Part shown: in pieces, positions 18,552 through 32,874 of the stretch
Layout: each line of letters starts with the position of its first letter
Position numbering within the stretch: the first letter of the stretch is position 1
DNA from: Lactococcus lactis
GTDB lineage: Bacteria > Bacillota > Bacilli > Lactobacillales > Streptococcaceae
Reading direction: 5' to 3'
NCBI RefSeq assembly: GCF_029023865.1
Contig: NZ_CP118969.1
Span: 1,984,001-2,048,000, forward strand
DNA: 64,000 nucleotides
The notes under the pieces: model-generated
The model's input: the letters and a program-made list of their open reading frames with translations, nothing else
Told to the model about the DNA's origin: nothing
The model's database searches: none
Translations under genes and position numbers: made by a program

Positions 18552-19895
18552 TTACATAAAGTCACGCAACGGTTTAGAACGACGTGGGTGACGAAGTTTT
18601 TTGATTGCTTTTGCTTCAATCTGACGAATACGTTCACGTGTCACTTTGAATTGTTTACCAACATCTTCCAAAGTATGCATGCGTCCATCATCAAGACCAA
18701 AACGCATTCTCAAAACATTTTCTTCACGGTCAGTCAAAGTATCCATGACTTCATCTAACTGTTCACGTAAAAGAATACGGTTTGTATAATCAACAGGTGA
18801 TTCGATTACATCATCTTCAATGAAGTCACCAAGATGTGAATCATCTTCTTCACCGATAGGTGTTTCGAGTGAGACTGGTTCTTGAGCAATTTTCAGAACT
18901 TCACGAACTTTATCTGGCGCCATGTGCAACTCTTTACCAATTTCTTCTGGTGAAGGATCGCGTCCGAGTTCTTGCAAAAGATTACGTTGAACACGAATCA
19001 ATTTATTGATTGTTTCAACCATATGCACTGGAATACGAATCGTGCGGGCTTGGTCAGCAATCGCACGTGTAATTGCTTGGCGAATCCACCATGTGGCATA
19101 AGTCGAGAACTTGAATCCTTTTGTATGGTCAAATTTATCCACAGCCTTCATCAAGCCCATATTTCCTTCTTGAATCAAGTCCAAAAATTGCATTCCACGT
19201 CCAGAATAACGTTTTGCAATTGAAACAACCAAACGCAAGTTGGCTTCGGCAAGCATTTGTTTCGCAAATTCTGCCCCTTCACCACCAGCAATAATTGCTT
19301 CAGCAAGTTTTGTTTCTTCATCAAGAGAAATCAATGGATAACGACCGATTTCTTTAAGATACATGCGAACAGGATCATCGATACGAACATTCGTAACAAT
19401 TTCATCCATTGCAGTATCTGAAACTTCTTCTTTTTCAATTTCATCAGTGACAAGAGCCAAAGGACTTGGATTTCCATCTTTATCCACAATTGAAATTCCT
19501 GCATCTTGAATTTGTTTAAACAAGTCTTCAAGCGCATCATCAACAATCCCAAATTTAACAGAAAGTTCATCCATGATTTCTTCATCAAGCGCTTCACCCA
19601 AAGGTTTACGTTTGGTAATATAGCTTTTAACTGCTTTTTCATAAGCTTTTACGTTAAAAGTATCACCATTTTCTTTGACTTCAACTCTTGCTAATGTCTT
19701 AGGACTATCCATCTTTTCAACAACAACAGGTTTAACATTTAATGCTTCAAGAAGACGACGTTCTTCACCAGGTCCAACTGAACTTGAATGTGATTTTACA
19801 AGTAAGCCAATTTCTTGAGCCTTCTCAACCAAAACACGGTTTTGAACGCCAGTTTCTTTTGAAATTTGACTTATTCTTTTTTTATTTGCTGCCAA
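18552..19895 (-). CDS. rpoD: Primary sigma factor SigA/RpoD with IF2-N-like N-terminal extension
   Basis: 447 residues. From about residue 80 it is a standard streptococcal SigA: region 1.2 ([14 protein letters not shown]), region 2 ([20 protein letters not shown]), 2.4 ([17 protein letters not shown]), region 3 and region 4 ([20 protein letters not shown]). Residues about 5-55 are extra: [32 protein letters not shown], a pattern typical of the N-terminal domain of translation factor IF2. The start is TTG at 19895, with a strong AGAGGAGG SD; the next internal ATG (residue 62) has no good SD, so the long form is favoured. Follows dnaG. Confidence 0.93.
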   Translation of the reverse strand: MAANKKRISQISKETGVQNRVLVEKAQEIGLLVKSHSSSVGPGEERRLLEALNVKPVVVEKMDSPKTLARVEVKENGDTFNVKAYEKAVKSYITKRKPLGEALDEEIMDELSVKFGIVDDALEDLFKQIQDAGISIVDKDGNPSPLALVTDEIEKEEVSDTAMDEIVTNVRIDDPVRMYLKEIGRYPLISLDEETKLAEAIIAGGEGAEFAKQMLAEANLRLVVSIAKRYSGRGMQFLDLIQEGNMGLMKAVDKFDHTKGFKFSTYATWWIRQAITRAIADQARTIRIPVHMVETINKLIRVQRNLLQELGRDPSPEEIGKELHMAPDKVREVLKIAQEPVSLETPIGEEDDSHLGDFIEDDVIESPVDYTNRILLREQLDEVMDTLTDREENVLRMRFGLDDGRMHTLEDVGKQFKVTRERIRQIEAKAIKKLRHPRRSKPLRDFM

Positions 19896-19971
19896 TTCGC
19901 TCCTCCTCTTTGGGTAAAACTACTGACAAAACTGTCATTAAATAGACTAGCCAATTGTCAGTAAAAAATTA
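19896..19971 (-). promoter_or_regulatory. dnaG-rpoD spacer with CTGACA hairpins
   Basis: Contains TTACTGACAATTGGC, then TGACAG, then TGTCAGTA: two TGTCAGT arms can pair with ACTGACA alternately. There is no long T run, so it may slow or partly stop transcription between primase and sigma, which need different amounts. No separate promoter is evident. Confidence 0.35.
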
Positions 19972-21885
19972 TCATAATTTTTTCTTTTGGTTAATAATCT
20001 GAAGGGTTAACTCTAAGACACGTTCTTTGTTTCCTGCTTTCTCAGCAGTTGCCAACTGTTGAATGAGTTCTTCAAATTTTATTTGTTCCATTTCATTAGA
20101 AAAAATGGAAACTAAGTCATTGATTTCCTGACTTGATGCTGTATCAGGCAAATCTAAACTTATAATCTGGTAAAACAGACTACGTTCTTCGTCTGACAGC
20201 TCACTTGCTAAGTGTGATTCATCAATTTGTTCATAAACCATTGCTTCAAGCAAGATTTTATCAAATAAATCTTGATAACGTTTATGGACGAATCTAAAAT
20301 TTTCATCTTGAGAAAATTTTTTCAAAACTGATGAATGATAAATCATTCGATGGAGTAGCATTTCTTCGGCTTTTTCCGAACGTGATAACTTAGGAACCTG
20401 AACAGATGGTTGAACAACTTGAGCCGATTCACTTCTTCTGTAAGTTTGTTGAGTTTTAACATTATTCTCATAATAAGTCTCCTCAAAATCTACAGGCATG
20501 ACCGATTCAAGACTAGAATAATCATTTTCGTCAGTAAAACTTTCGGTCAAACTTGAAGCATCTAAATTACTGACAGGATGGTCAGTAATTTTCATATTTT
20601 CACGCCGTAAATTTACAGCCTGCTCCACTTGATTATACTCGAAATCAGGCAAAATCTCAACTAATTTTCTTATATAGGCATCCTGAGCCGTAATCGATGG
20701 AAGCTTTGCAATCATTGGTGAAATCTGTTCAATAAAATCAAGTTGCGTTTGTAAATTAGCAAGGTTTTCAGGTCTCAAATAATCAATTAAAAATTCAATG
20801 GGTTGAATACGCCCCGTTTCCATTAAGGCAGATAATCCCTTCAAACCATAATTTTTAGAATACTCATCTGGATCAAGTCCTTCTGGAACCTTTACAATCT
20901 GTACAGCAGATTCACCAATCAAATCAATGGCCTTATAAATTGCATTTTGCCCAGCAGAATCTCCATCATAAACTAATACGAATTTTTTTGCCATTTGTTT
21001 CAAACGGCGGACGTGTTTTTCGGTTAATGCCGTCCCCATTGAGGCAACAACATTATTTATTCCAGCTTTATAAGACGCAATAACATCCATAAAACCTTCC
21101 ATTAAATAGACTTCATGCTGCTTTGAAATTGTTGGTTTTGCTTTATCTAAATTCCAAAGTTCATAAGATTTATCAAATATAGTTGTTGCTGAAGTATTAA
21201 TATATTTGGCTTTAGAATCATCATTTTCCTGCCATTTACGTCCAGAAAAACCAATTGTCTGTCCATATTCGTTGGTGATTGGAAACATGATTCGGTTCGT
21301 AAAAGCATCAAAAACTTTATTATTTGAGAAATGAAATAAACCAGACTTTGCCATAATTTCTTCATCAAACTTATTTGATAAATTTTTAAAAATAAAATCA
21401 TTTTCTTCAGGAGCTAAACCAATATTAAATCTCTTGATTACATCATCAGTAATCCCCCGCTCCTCAAGATATTTCCTAGCCCGTTCACCCAACTCCGTTG
21501 ACATCAATAGAATATTGTATAAACGAGCAGCCTGGTTATTGATTTCAAACAATGGTGCATTTGGATTATTTTTTTCTTCTCTATCATCAGAAATGTTAAG
21601 AGTAACTCCTGCAAAATCAGCCAGTTCCTTAACAGCATCAACGAATCCAACTTGATTGTATTCTTTTAAAAACTCAATCGCATCACCAGAGCGCCCACAA
21701 CCAAAACAATGATAAAAACCTTTTTCAGCATTTACATTAAAGGAAGGAGTTTTCTCACCATGAAAAGGGCATAAACCAATATAATTCTTACCTGTACGAC
21801 TTAAAGCAACATACTGTGAAATTAAATCAGCAATATTAACTTTTGACTTTAAATCATTAACAACCTCAGTGTCAAGTGAAACCAT
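19972..21885 (-). CDS. dnaG: DNA primase
   Basis: 637 residues from ATG 21885, which has the SD AAGGGGGAG five bases before it. CHC2 zinc-binding domain (CPFHGEKTPSF, Cys39 onward, then YHCFGC), TOPRIM core (EGFMDVIA, VYDGDSAG) and a C-terminal DnaB-binding region. It makes the RNA primers of replication. An in-frame TTACTGACAG ... GTCAGTAA inverted pair lies in its coding sequence at 20567-20588. A -10 TATACT stands near 21940 with a weak -35. Operon with rpoD; rpsU is not in front as it is in many bacteria. Confidence 0.96.
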   Translation of the reverse strand: MVSLDTEVVNDLKSKVNIADLISQYVALSRTGKNYIGLCPFHGEKTPSFNVNAEKGFYHCFGCGRSGDAIEFLKEYNQVGFVDAVKELADFAGVTLNISDDREEKNNPNAPLFEINNQAARLYNILLMSTELGERARKYLEERGITDDVIKRFNIGLAPEENDFIFKNLSNKFDEEIMAKSGLFHFSNNKVFDAFTNRIMFPITNEYGQTIGFSGRKWQENDDSKAKYINTSATTIFDKSYELWNLDKAKPTISKQHEVYLMEGFMDVIASYKAGINNVVASMGTALTEKHVRRLKQMAKKFVLVYDGDSAGQNAIYKAIDLIGESAVQIVKVPEGLDPDEYSKNYGLKGLSALMETGRIQPIEFLIDYLRPENLANLQTQLDFIEQISPMIAKLPSITAQDAYIRKLVEILPDFEYNQVEQAVNLRRENMKITDHPVSNLDASSLTESFTDENDYSSLESVMPVDFEETYYENNVKTQQTYRRSESAQVVQPSVQVPKLSRSEKAEEMLLHRMIYHSSVLKKFSQDENFRFVHKRYQDLFDKILLEAMVYEQIDESHLASELSDEERSLFYQIISLDLPDTASSQEINDLVSIFSNEMEQIKFEELIQQLATAEKAGNKERVLELTLQIINQKKKL

Positions 21886-22028
21886 AATCTCCCCCTTCAT
21901 CCCTACGATTAATCATAAAAGTAATCTCATAAAATAAGTATAACACTTCAGAAAGGTTCTTAATCATCATTCATTTTCTAAAATAAATATAACTTACGAA
22001 ATCTTACTGATTTTATGGCTTTAAAGTC

Positions 22029-22058
22029 TAAAAGACGCCTATTAAAGAATAGACGTCG
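22029..22058 (-). terminator. Terminator of the rrn-tRNA operon
   Basis: GACGTCTATT / AATAGGCGTC stem (one bulge) with TTTT, right after the last tRNA. Confidence 0.75.
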
Positions 22059-22063
22059 AACAA

Positions 22064-22151
22064 AGGGGGGTAAGGGATTCGAACCCTCGCGCCGGTTTCC
22101 CGACCTAACGATTTAGCAAACCGTCCTCTTCAGCCTCTTGAGTAACCCCCC
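22064..22151 (-). tRNA. tRNA-Ser(GCT)
   Basis: 88 bases with the long variable arm of Ser tRNAs; acceptor GGGGGGT/ACCCCCC; loop TTGCTAA. Last tRNA of the operon. Confidence 0.93.
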
Positions 22152-22193
22152 ATAGGCTTATTAACAATGAATAGATACCTTACATATCCATTA

Positions 22194-22267
22194 TGGGAAT
22201 TCCAGGATTCGAACCTGGGACCCCTGCGTTATCAACACAGTGCTCTAACCAACTGAGCTAAACTCCC
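22194..22267 (-). tRNA. tRNA-Ile(GAT)
   Basis: Acceptor GGGAGTT/AATTCCC, anticodon loop TTGATAA, T-loop TTCGAAT. Confidence 0.94.
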
Positions 22268-22293
22268 AATTTATTGTTTTCAATTGAAAACTA

Positions 22294-22364
22294 AGCGGAT
22301 GACGAGAATCGAACTCGCGTAGCCAGCTTGGAAGGCTGGGGTTCTACCATTAAACTACATCCGC
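22294..22364 (-). tRNA. tRNA-Gly(TCC)
   Basis: Acceptor GCGGATG/CATCCGC, anticodon loop CTTCCAA, 71 bases. Confidence 0.94.
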
Positions 22365-22374
22365 TAACAAAGAA

Positions 22375-22447
22375 TGGCGCGAGACGGAATCGAACCGCCG
22401 ACACATGGAGCTTCAATCCATTGCTCTACCAACTGAGCTACCGAGCC
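22375..22447 (-). tRNA. tRNA-Phe(GAA)
   Basis: Anticodon loop TTGAAGC, T-arm GGCGG-TTCGATT-CCGTC; one apparent mismatch in the acceptor stem. Confidence 0.92.
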
Positions 22448-22454
22448 AAAGATA

Positions 22455-22528
22455 TGGATCTTGCTGGATTCGAACCAGCGACCGATCGGTTATGAGCCGA
22501 TAGCTCTAACCAACTGAGCTAAAGATCC
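22455..22528 (-). tRNA. tRNA with CAT anticodon (Met or lysidine-modified Ile2)
   Basis: Acceptor GGATCTT/AAGATCC, loop CTCATAA. Its body resembles the Firmicutes tRNA read as Ile2 (C34 changed to lysidine by TilS); identity cannot be fixed from sequence alone. Confidence 0.85.
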
Positions 22529-22540
22529 AGCTGATAAATA

Positions 22541-22614
22541 TAGCGGCGAAGGGGATCGAACCCCCGACCTCTCGGGTATGAACCGAACGCTCTAGCCAGC
22601 TGAGCTACACCGCC
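22541..22614 (-). tRNA. tRNA-Met(CAT), elongator
   Basis: Starts GGCGGTGTAGCTCAGC with a G1-U72 pair as in the Bacillus elongator tRNA-Met; loop TTCATAC. Confidence 0.88.
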
Positions 22615-22651
22615 ATTTTTGACATAAGTCAAATTGATGTAAAAACATCAA

Positions 22652-22725
22652 TCGGGAAGACAGGATTCGAACCTGCGACACCTTGGTCCCAAACCAAGTA
22701 CTCTACCAAGCTGAGCTACTTCCCG
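22652..22725 (-). tRNA. tRNA-Pro(TGG)
   Basis: Acceptor CGGGAAG/CTTCCCG, anticodon loop TTTGGGA. Confidence 0.94.
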
Positions 22726-22730
22726 TTATA

Positions 22731-22804
22731 TGCAAGCGGTAGGATTCGAACCTACAACCGCCTGATTCGTAGTCAGGTACTCTATCCAGTTGAGCCACGC
22801 CTGC
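22731..22804 (-). tRNA. tRNA-Arg(ACG)
   Basis: Acceptor GCAGGCG/CGCTTGC, anticodon loop CTACGAA; A34 would be edited to inosine. Confidence 0.94.
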
Positions 22805-22843
22805 AAATAACATTTTTATAAATAACTAGTAATAATACTAGTA

Positions 22844-22915
22844 AGCGAACGACGAGATTCGAACTCGCGACCCCAACCATGGCAAGGTTGTGTTCTACCC
22901 CTGAACTACGTTCGC
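22844..22915 (-). tRNA. tRNA-Gly(GCC)
   Basis: Acceptor GCGAACG/CGTTCGC, anticodon loop TTGCCAT. Confidence 0.94.
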
Positions 22916-22940
22916 ACTTAAACTTTGTGTCTTACGACAA

Positions 22941-23013
22941 TGCCGACTACATGATTCGAACACGCGACCCTCTGATTACAAATCAGATGCTCTACCAACT
23001 GAGCTAAGTCGGC
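22941..23013 (-). tRNA. tRNA-Thr(TGT)
   Basis: Acceptor GCCGACT/AGTCGGC, anticodon loop TTTGTAA. Confidence 0.94.
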
Positions 23014-23025
23014 TAATACCTAGTA

Positions 23026-23107
23026 TGCGGATGAAGGGACTTGAACCCCCACGCCGTTAAGCGCTAGATCCTAAATCTAGTGCGTCTGCCAATTCCGCCA
23101 CATCCGC
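23026..23107 (-). tRNA. tRNA-Leu(TAG)
   Basis: 82 bases with a long variable arm; acceptor GCGGATG/CATCCGC, anticodon TAG in the stem CTAGA/TCTAG. Confidence 0.93.
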
Positions 23108-23115
23108 TAGGATTA

Positions 23116-23188
23116 TGACCCGTGCTGGGCTCGAACCAGCGACCCTTTGATTAAAAGTCAAATGCTCTACCAACTGAGCTAACGAGTC
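23116..23188 (-). tRNA. tRNA-Lys(TTT)
   Basis: Acceptor GACTCGT/ACGGGTC, anticodon loop CTTTTAA. Confidence 0.94.
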
Positions 23189-23205
23189 ATTAGTATTTCT
23201 ACTAA

Positions 23206-23278
23206 CGGTTCTGACGGGAATCGAACCCGCGATCTTCGCCGTGACAGGGCGACGTGATAACCGCTACACTACAGAACC
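23206..23278 (-). tRNA. tRNA-Asp(GTC)
   Basis: Acceptor GGTTCTG/CAGAACC with discriminator G, anticodon loop CTGTCAC. Confidence 0.94.
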
Positions 23279-23307
23279 TTTATTCACTTAATGGCTGAAA
23301 CAACCAA

Positions 23308-23380
23308 TGGGAGTTAACGGGATCGAACCGCTGACCCTCTGCTTGTAAGGCAGATGCTCTCCCAGCTGAGCTAAACTCCC
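23308..23380 (-). tRNA. tRNA-Val(TAC)
   Basis: Acceptor GGGAGTT/AACTCCC, anticodon loop CTTACAA; first tRNA after 5S rRNA. Confidence 0.94.
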
Positions 23381-23383
23381 AAA

Positions 23384-23499
23384 ACTTGGCCACTCGCCTA
23401 TCTCCCAGGGGGCAACCCCCAAGTACTTCCGCCGTAGATGGACTTAACTTCTGTGTTCGACATGGGAACAGGTGTATCTCCATCGCAATGATGACCAAA
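23384..23499 (-). rRNA. rrf: 5S ribosomal RNA
   Basis: 116 bases; ends TTTGGTCATCA ... GTGGCCAA pair, and the conserved CCCATGTCGAACACAGAAG is present. Confidence 0.93.
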
Positions 23500-23584
23500 T
23501 CATTAAATGTTACCTTGAACATTCAAAACTAAATAACAATTCTTCTAACTTTTAAACCATAAGCATATTATATTTGACTCTTTT

Positions 23585-26482
<2,898 letters not shown>

Positions 26483-26621
26483 CATGATGATTTATAATCA
26501 TCGTTTTTCAAGTATAAGTTTGTAAATTCTTTAAAATTCACAGCTTTTGGTTTATTTATCGTTATTAGATATTGTTATTTAGTTTTCAATGTTCAAGTGA
26601 TTTTAACGTCTTGTCTGACAA

Positions 26622-26694
26622 TGGAGCCTAGCGGGATCGAACCGCTGACCTCCTGCGTGCAAAGCAGGCGCTCTCCCAGCTGAGCTAAGGCCCC
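26622..26694 (-). tRNA. tRNA-Ala(TGC) in the 16S-23S spacer
   Basis: Acceptor GGGGCCT/AGGCTCC, anticodon TGC, T-arm GCGG-TTCGATC-CCGC. Confidence 0.95.
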
Positions 26695-26781
26695 ACAATC
26701 AAGAATTTGATTCTTGCTTAGGTTTATGACTAAACCCCTCAAAACTGAATAAAGTTGAATGCTCACGTCTTTGTATATATT

Positions 26782-28334
<1,553 letters not shown>

Positions 28335-28490
28335 AGTATTTAAGTCACCTTAGTGACTGGCTTGTCTTTCATTATTGATTGACAGATTTTTGATGTATCT
28401 TACTACATCACATGAGTCATTCTTCTTTATTCAGTTTTCAATGGTCTAGCTTATCGCTTCAAGACTCTCGTCTCTTGCGACAACTATTAT

Positions 28491-28519
28491 ATTCTATCAA
28501 ACCTAACTAAACTTGTCAA
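28491..28519 (-). promoter_or_regulatory. rrn promoter
   Basis: TTGACA, 17 bases, TAGAAT (overlapping a second TATAAT), about 150 bases before 16S. The rest of 28335-28690 holds the 16S leader and no gene that I can see. Confidence 0.75.
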
Positions 28520-28689
28520 GAATTAACTGTGACTTTTACGACTTTTTTTATCTTACATCCGGAAAACCCCACGGTTGTCATGTTCTCTGATGTACAGTTT
28601 TTATAACTTATATTCATAATTTGATCGATTTTTCACTTATTATGATAAATCCATGAACTAAATCTCACTCAAAATTTGAATTAATGATA

Positions 28690-28728
28690 AAAAAATAAGT
28701 ACCAGTAGTTACTGACACTTATTTTTTT
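28690..28728 (-). terminator. Terminator of tig
   Basis: AAATAAGTGTCAGTA / TACTGGTACTTATTT stem flanked by A7 and T7. Confidence 0.8.
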
Positions 28729-28745
28729 ATCATTATTATATGAAA

Positions 28746-30029
28746 TTATTTTACTTTTGCAGTTGTAGCAATAACTTCTACTGCTTTTTTCATTGCAATA
28801 TCGTGTTTAAGCATATCAACTGGAAGAAGTTTTTCAACTTGTTCAACAGGCATGTTGTATTGACCAGCAAGATCTTCAATTTCTGCTTTTACTTCTTCAT
28901 CTGAAGTTGTAAAGTTTTCAGCAGCAGCGATTGCTTCGATTACCAAGTTTGTACGCACGCGTTTATCAGCGTCTGCTTCATATTGTTTATGAAGATCATC
29001 TTCAGAAGTTCCAGTAATTTGGAAGTACATTTCTGGAGAGATTCCTTGTTGTTGCATTCCACCAAGAAATTCGTTCATAGCGCGATGAACTTCTTCGTGA
29101 ATCATTTCTTCTGGAATTTCTTTGATTTCAGCATTTGCAACAGCAGCTTCGATTGCAGCAGTTTCTACAGCATCATTATAAGCTTCTGCTTTTGATTCTT
29201 CAAGTTCTTTACGGAATTTAGCTTTAAGCTCATCCAAAGTTTCAACTTCTTCGTCAATATCTTTAGCAAGTTCATCATCAAGTTCTGGTAATTCTTTTGC
29301 TTTTACTTCATTAACAGTTGTAACAAAGAGTGCTTCTTTACCAGCAAGGTCTTCAGCTTGATAGTTTTCTGGGAATGTAACTTTAACTTCTACAGTTTCA
29401 CCAGCTTTAGTTCCAACAAGTTGTTCTTCAAATCCTGGAATAAATTGACCTGAGCCAAGTTCAAGACTGTGGTTAGAACCTTTCCCACCTTCAAATTCAA
29501 CACCATCAACTGAACCAACGAAGTCAATAACAACAGTATCACCATTTTCAGCAGCAGTTTCTTTTACTACAAGTTCAGCTAAATTGTTTTGAGAGTTAGT
29601 CAAGCGTGTTTCAACTTCTTCGTCAGAAACTTCTTTTGTTGCTTCTACTTCAACTGTAAGGTCTTTGTAGTCACCAAGTGAAACTGTTGGTTTTACAACA
29701 ACTTCTGCAGTCAATTCCCAGTCAGAACCTTTTTCCATTTTTGCAACATCAATTTTTGGTTGTGCAACTGGTTCGATACCAGCTTCTTTTACAGCTGCAT
29801 CATAAGCAGTTGGAAGAACAGCGTTTAAAGCTTCTTCAAAAAGTGCTTCTTCACCGTACATTTTATTAAACATTTGACGGCTGATTTTACCTTTACGGAA
29901 ACCAGGAACGCTAATGTTAGCTTTTACTTTATTAAAGGCTTTGTCAAGCCCAGTTTTAATTGTTTCTTGGTCAATTGAAAATGAGAGTGTACCTTTAGTA
30001 TCACTAGTTTTTTCAAAACTTACAGTCAT
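28746..30029 (-). CDS. tig: Trigger factor
   Basis: 427 residues, standard length. N-terminal ribosome-binding domain with GFRKGK (about 43-48, signature FRxGxxP region), a central FKBP-type prolyl isomerase domain ([14 protein letters not shown]) and a C-terminal helical chaperone domain. It receives nascent chains at the ribosome exit. Strong codon bias; SD AAGGAG. Monocistronic. Confidence 0.97.
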   Translation of the reverse strand: MTVSFEKTSDTKGTLSFSIDQETIKTGLDKAFNKVKANISVPGFRKGKISRQMFNKMYGEEALFEEALNAVLPTAYDAAVKEAGIEPVAQPKIDVAKMEKGSDWELTAEVVVKPTVSLGDYKDLTVEVEATKEVSDEEVETRLTNSQNNLAELVVKETAAENGDTVVIDFVGSVDGVEFEGGKGSNHSLELGSGQFIPGFEEQLVGTKAGETVEVKVTFPENYQAEDLAGKEALFVTTVNEVKAKELPELDDELAKDIDEEVETLDELKAKFRKELEESKAEAYNDAVETAAIEAAVANAEIKEIPEEMIHEEVHRAMNEFLGGMQQQGISPEMYFQITGTSEDDLHKQYEADADKRVRTNLVIEAIAAAENFTTSDEEVKAEIEDLAGQYNMPVEQVEKLLPVDMLKHDIAMKKAVEVIATTAKVK

Positions 30030-30151
30030 TTTTTTCTCCTTATTTTGAGCCTGAGCTCAGAAATTCATACCTTTCAAGAATAGCATAAAATCGGCTATAT
30101 TTCAAGAAAGACTAGCTTTTTTGACTTATAAATCGTATTTTTTTAACAAAA

Positions 30152-30184
30152 CAAAAGGCCTGATTCTTCCGAATCAAGTCTTTT
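30152..30184 (-). terminator. Terminator of the murA-epuA operon
   Basis: AAAAGACTTGATTC GGAA GAATCAGGCCTTTT hairpin and T-rich end after epuA. Confidence 0.75.
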
Positions 30185-30185
30185 A

Positions 30186-30377
30186 TTATTTTGCAGGGCT
30201 AAGTTTATCCATAACTTCTTTCCATAAATTATGGTTGAAAACGTTGGAGGGATTTCCTCCACCTAGAAAACCATAACCAACCATAAGTCCTAAAACGGCG
30301 GCAAGAACTAGTAGAACTATAACAAAAATAATAATAGAGAGTCTTAGTCCTAAAAATTTTATGGTTTTCTTAAACAT
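30186..30377 (-). CDS. epuA: EpuA-family small membrane protein
   Basis: 63 residues: short basic start, one long hydrophobic segment (about 13-38) with a Gly-rich exit, and a polar tail. The ATG overlaps the murA stop (TAATG). Streptococci have the same small EpuA protein right after murA, where it is sometimes labelled an RNA polymerase beta subunit-like protein; its job is unknown. Identification rests on size, topology and position. Confidence 0.7.
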   Translation of the reverse strand: MFKKTIKFLGLRLSIIIFVIVLLVLAAVLGLMVGYGFLGGGNPSNVFNHNLWKEVMDKLSPAK

Positions 30378-31666
30378 TAGCCTTCTCCTTCTCCGTCTTC
30401 GTCTTCTACACGAATAATATCAGCTCCCAGAGCTTTTAATTTTTCATGGAATTTATAGTAGCCTCGGTCTAAATGACTTAATCTTCTAACAGTTGTTTGC
30501 CCTTTGGCAACCAATCCCAAAAGAATCAATGCGGCACTTGCACGTAAATCTGTTGATTTTACCGCAGCACCTTGTAAATTTGAATTTCCTTGAATAAGCG
30601 CTGTATTTCTAGTAATGTCAACTTCCAATCCCATACGACGCATTTCTTCCAAATGTTGGAAACGATTTTCAAATACTGTCTCTACCATCACTGATTCTCC
30701 CACGGCAACGGCCTGAGCAGCTGTCATTTGTGATTGCATATCTGTAGGAAATCCTGGGTGTGGTAAAGTCTTAACGCTTGTTGCTTTTAGTTTTTCAGGC
30801 CCAACAACTCGAAGTCCAGATTCTTCTTGGGTAAAATTAACACCCATTTCGCTAAGTTTTGAAATCAATGGACGGTTATGTTCAGCAATCGCATCTTTGA
30901 TTAAAACATCACCTTGTGTCATTGCGGCCGCAACCATGAAAGTTCCTGCTTCAATTCGGTCTTGAACAACTGAATGGTTTGCCCCACGCATTTTTTCAAC
31001 ACCTTTAATAATTATTGTATCTGTTCCGGCTCCCTTAACATTTGCTCCCATTTTATTTAGGAGGTTTGCTAAGTCAACAATTTCTGGTTCACGTGCTGCA
31101 TTTTCAAGTGTTGTTGTCCCGTCAGCTAGTGTCGCAGCAAGAATAAGATTTTGAGTAGCTCCTACTGATGGAAAATCAAGATAAATATGAGCTCCTTTTA
31201 ATTTATCAGCCTTAGCTTCAATATAACCAGCGTTTTGAGTAATCGTTGCTCCCATTTGTTCAAAACCGCGTAAATGTAAATCAATTGGTCGAGACCCAAT
31301 GGAACATCCACCTGGCATTGATACGCGTGCTTGTCCGTTGCGGGCTAAGATTGGTCCCATAACAACGATTGAGGCACGCATTTTGCTGACATACTCATAT
31401 GGTGCAGTTGTTTTTATTTCTGAATTTGATTTAGCAATAATTTTCTTTGCTTCTTGGTCAAAGCTAATCGCAGTCCCAAGATGATTTACCAAATTATTCA
31501 TCATAAAAACGTCACTTAAAATAGGGACATTAGTAAGTACAACTTCACCCTCACTAGCGAGTAATGTCGCTGCAAGAAGAGGAAGAACAGCGTTCTTTGC
31601 TCCTTCAATTTCAACTTCACCTTGAAGTTTTGTTTGCCCACCTTTTACAATTATTTTATCCATCAT
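30377..31666 (-). CDS. murA: UDP-N-acetylglucosamine 1-carboxyvinyltransferase
   Basis: 429 residues. Active Cys in [14 protein letters not shown] (about residue 117), the fosfomycin target, plus KSNSE and PTDMQSQ motifs of the family. It transfers enolpyruvate to UDP-GlcNAc in the first committed step of peptidoglycan synthesis. Low-GC Gram-positives usually carry two copies; which paralogue this is was not resolved. Coupled to epuA. Confidence 0.95.
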   Translation of the reverse strand: MMDKIIVKGGQTKLQGEVEIEGAKNAVLPLLAATLLASEGEVVLTNVPILSDVFMMNNLVNHLGTAISFDQEAKKIIAKSNSEIKTTAPYEYVSKMRASIVVMGPILARNGQARVSMPGGCSIGSRPIDLHLRGFEQMGATITQNAGYIEAKADKLKGAHIYLDFPSVGATQNLILAATLADGTTTLENAAREPEIVDLANLLNKMGANVKGAGTDTIIIKGVEKMRGANHSVVQDRIEAGTFMVAAAMTQGDVLIKDAIAEHNRPLISKLSEMGVNFTQEESGLRVVGPEKLKATSVKTLPHPGFPTDMQSQMTAAQAVAVGESVMVETVFENRFQHLEEMRRMGLEVDITRNTALIQGNSNLQGAAVKSTDLRASAALILLGLVAKGQTTVRRLSHLDRGYYKFHEKLKALGADIIRVEDEDGEGEG

Positions 31667-31756
31667 TTAAATCCTATTTTTCCTCTAAATTTTATTTTAT
31701 ATTTTTAGATTATAACACAAAAGCACCTTCCATTTTTCTGAAATATTTCACTCTGT

Positions 31757-32536
31757 TTATTTTTTGATGTATTTTTGTATTTGCAAAATTAAGTATGAGG
31801 GAGCAGTGAATACTCGCTCTCTACAGTTAAAATGGGGACTTTCACCCGATATGGTCAATGTAACATAGCCAATTCTTTCAGCAATAATACTTCCAGCTGC
31901 ATAATCCCACGGTTGAAGATTACTGAAATAGCTAATTATCTTTCCTTCCAGAAGCTGACCATAGCTGATACCTGCACTACCAATGATACGAACTCCTAAA
32001 GTTTGATGGCTTAAATCTAACAAGCCTCCACTATTGGATCTATACATATAACTATTCACTCCAAGCAAACTTTGAGCCAAAGGTCTTTCTTTGAGTTCCA
32101 ATTCTTTTTGATTACAAAAGGCTTTGTGGCTATCACACCAATAAAGTTTATCCTTCATTACATCTAGTATCAGACCAAATTTACCAACACCATACTCATA
32201 ATAAGCAAGCATCACGGCAAAATTATCTTTTTGAACAATAAAATTTGTTGTTCCATCAATGGGGTCTAAGACCCATAGATGCGGAATTTCTGAATCGAAC
32301 TTTATTTTTTCTTCGTCTTCTTCGGCTAAAATTTTATCTTCCGGGAAATGATGGAGAATATTGGCTACTATTTGCTCTTGGACTTCTTTGTCAAAATTTG
32401 TCACTAAGTCATCATAGCGAGTCTTTTCAGTAATTTCCAACGGAGCAGCTATATTTTCTTTTAAGAAATTTCCAGCATCTCTTACCCAATCTTTAGCTAA
32501 TTCAAGCCTTGTCAGCACTGACAAATCGTTTTCCAC
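31757..32536 (-). CDS. Inositol monophosphatase family protein
   Basis: 259 residues with both IMPase metal motifs: WVLDPIDGTTNF (about 91-102) and PWDYAAGSII near the C-terminus, plus the EE pair at about 70. Members dephosphorylate inositol phosphates, fructose bisphosphate or PAP; the substrate here is unknown. It overlaps the upstream UPF0223 gene by 35 bases, as in many streptococci. Confidence 0.88.
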   Translation of the reverse strand: MENDLSVLTRLELAKDWVRDAGNFLKENIAAPLEITEKTRYDDLVTNFDKEVQEQIVANILHHFPEDKILAEEDEEKIKFDSEIPHLWVLDPIDGTTNFIVQKDNFAVMLAYYEYGVGKFGLILDVMKDKLYWCDSHKAFCNQKELELKERPLAQSLLGVNSYMYRSNSGGLLDLSHQTLGVRIIGSAGISYGQLLEGKIISYFSNLQPWDYAAGSIIAERIGYVTLTISGESPHFNCRERVFTAPSYLILQIQKYIKK

Positions 32537-32783
32537 TAGCTTTTACCTCCTTGACTGCATGATAAAGTGAGTAACCACTGCTTAGTTCAAAATCACGTCC
32601 AAGCTGTTTTTCTTGCATTTTTGAGGGAACAATCTTTTTGAAAGCATTATAGGATTCTAAAAAAACTTCTTTTTCAACTTTGCTTTCATAAAATTTTTCA
32701 ACTTGATTGAAAAAAGAGAGCACTTCTGTCATTTCAGTAGTACTCCAACTTAAATCAAGAGGATAATTATAATTTTCTTTCAT
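32502..32783 (-). CDS. UPF0223 family protein
   Basis: 93 residues, helical, no membrane segment. YPLDLSWSTTEMTEVLSFFN and the C-terminal GYSLYHAVKEV are typical of UPF0223 (YktA). Function unknown. Overlaps and precedes the IMPase gene. Confidence 0.8.
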   Translation of the reverse strand: MKENYNYPLDLSWSTTEMTEVLSFFNQVEKFYESKVEKEVFLESYNAFKKIVPSKMQEKQLGRDFELSSGYSLYHAVKEVKASGKRFVSADKA

Positions 32784-32826
32784 GTTTCTCCTGCCCGTTC
32801 AGGCTAAAAAATCTATAAAATTCAGC

Positions 32827-32862
32827 AAAAATTTACTGACAGAATTGTTGTCAGTAAATTTT
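32827..32862 (-). terminator. Terminator of spx
   Basis: AAAATTTACTGACAACAATTCTGTCAGTAAATTTTT on the minus strand, a perfect TTACTGACA/TGTCAGTAA pair. Confidence 0.8.
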
Positions 32863-32874
32863 GCTGCCTAAATC

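Noticed and set aside
19972-21885. Start of dnaG at 21900
   Set aside because: That start lies upstream of the AAGGGGGAG SD, which is placed correctly for ATG 21885.
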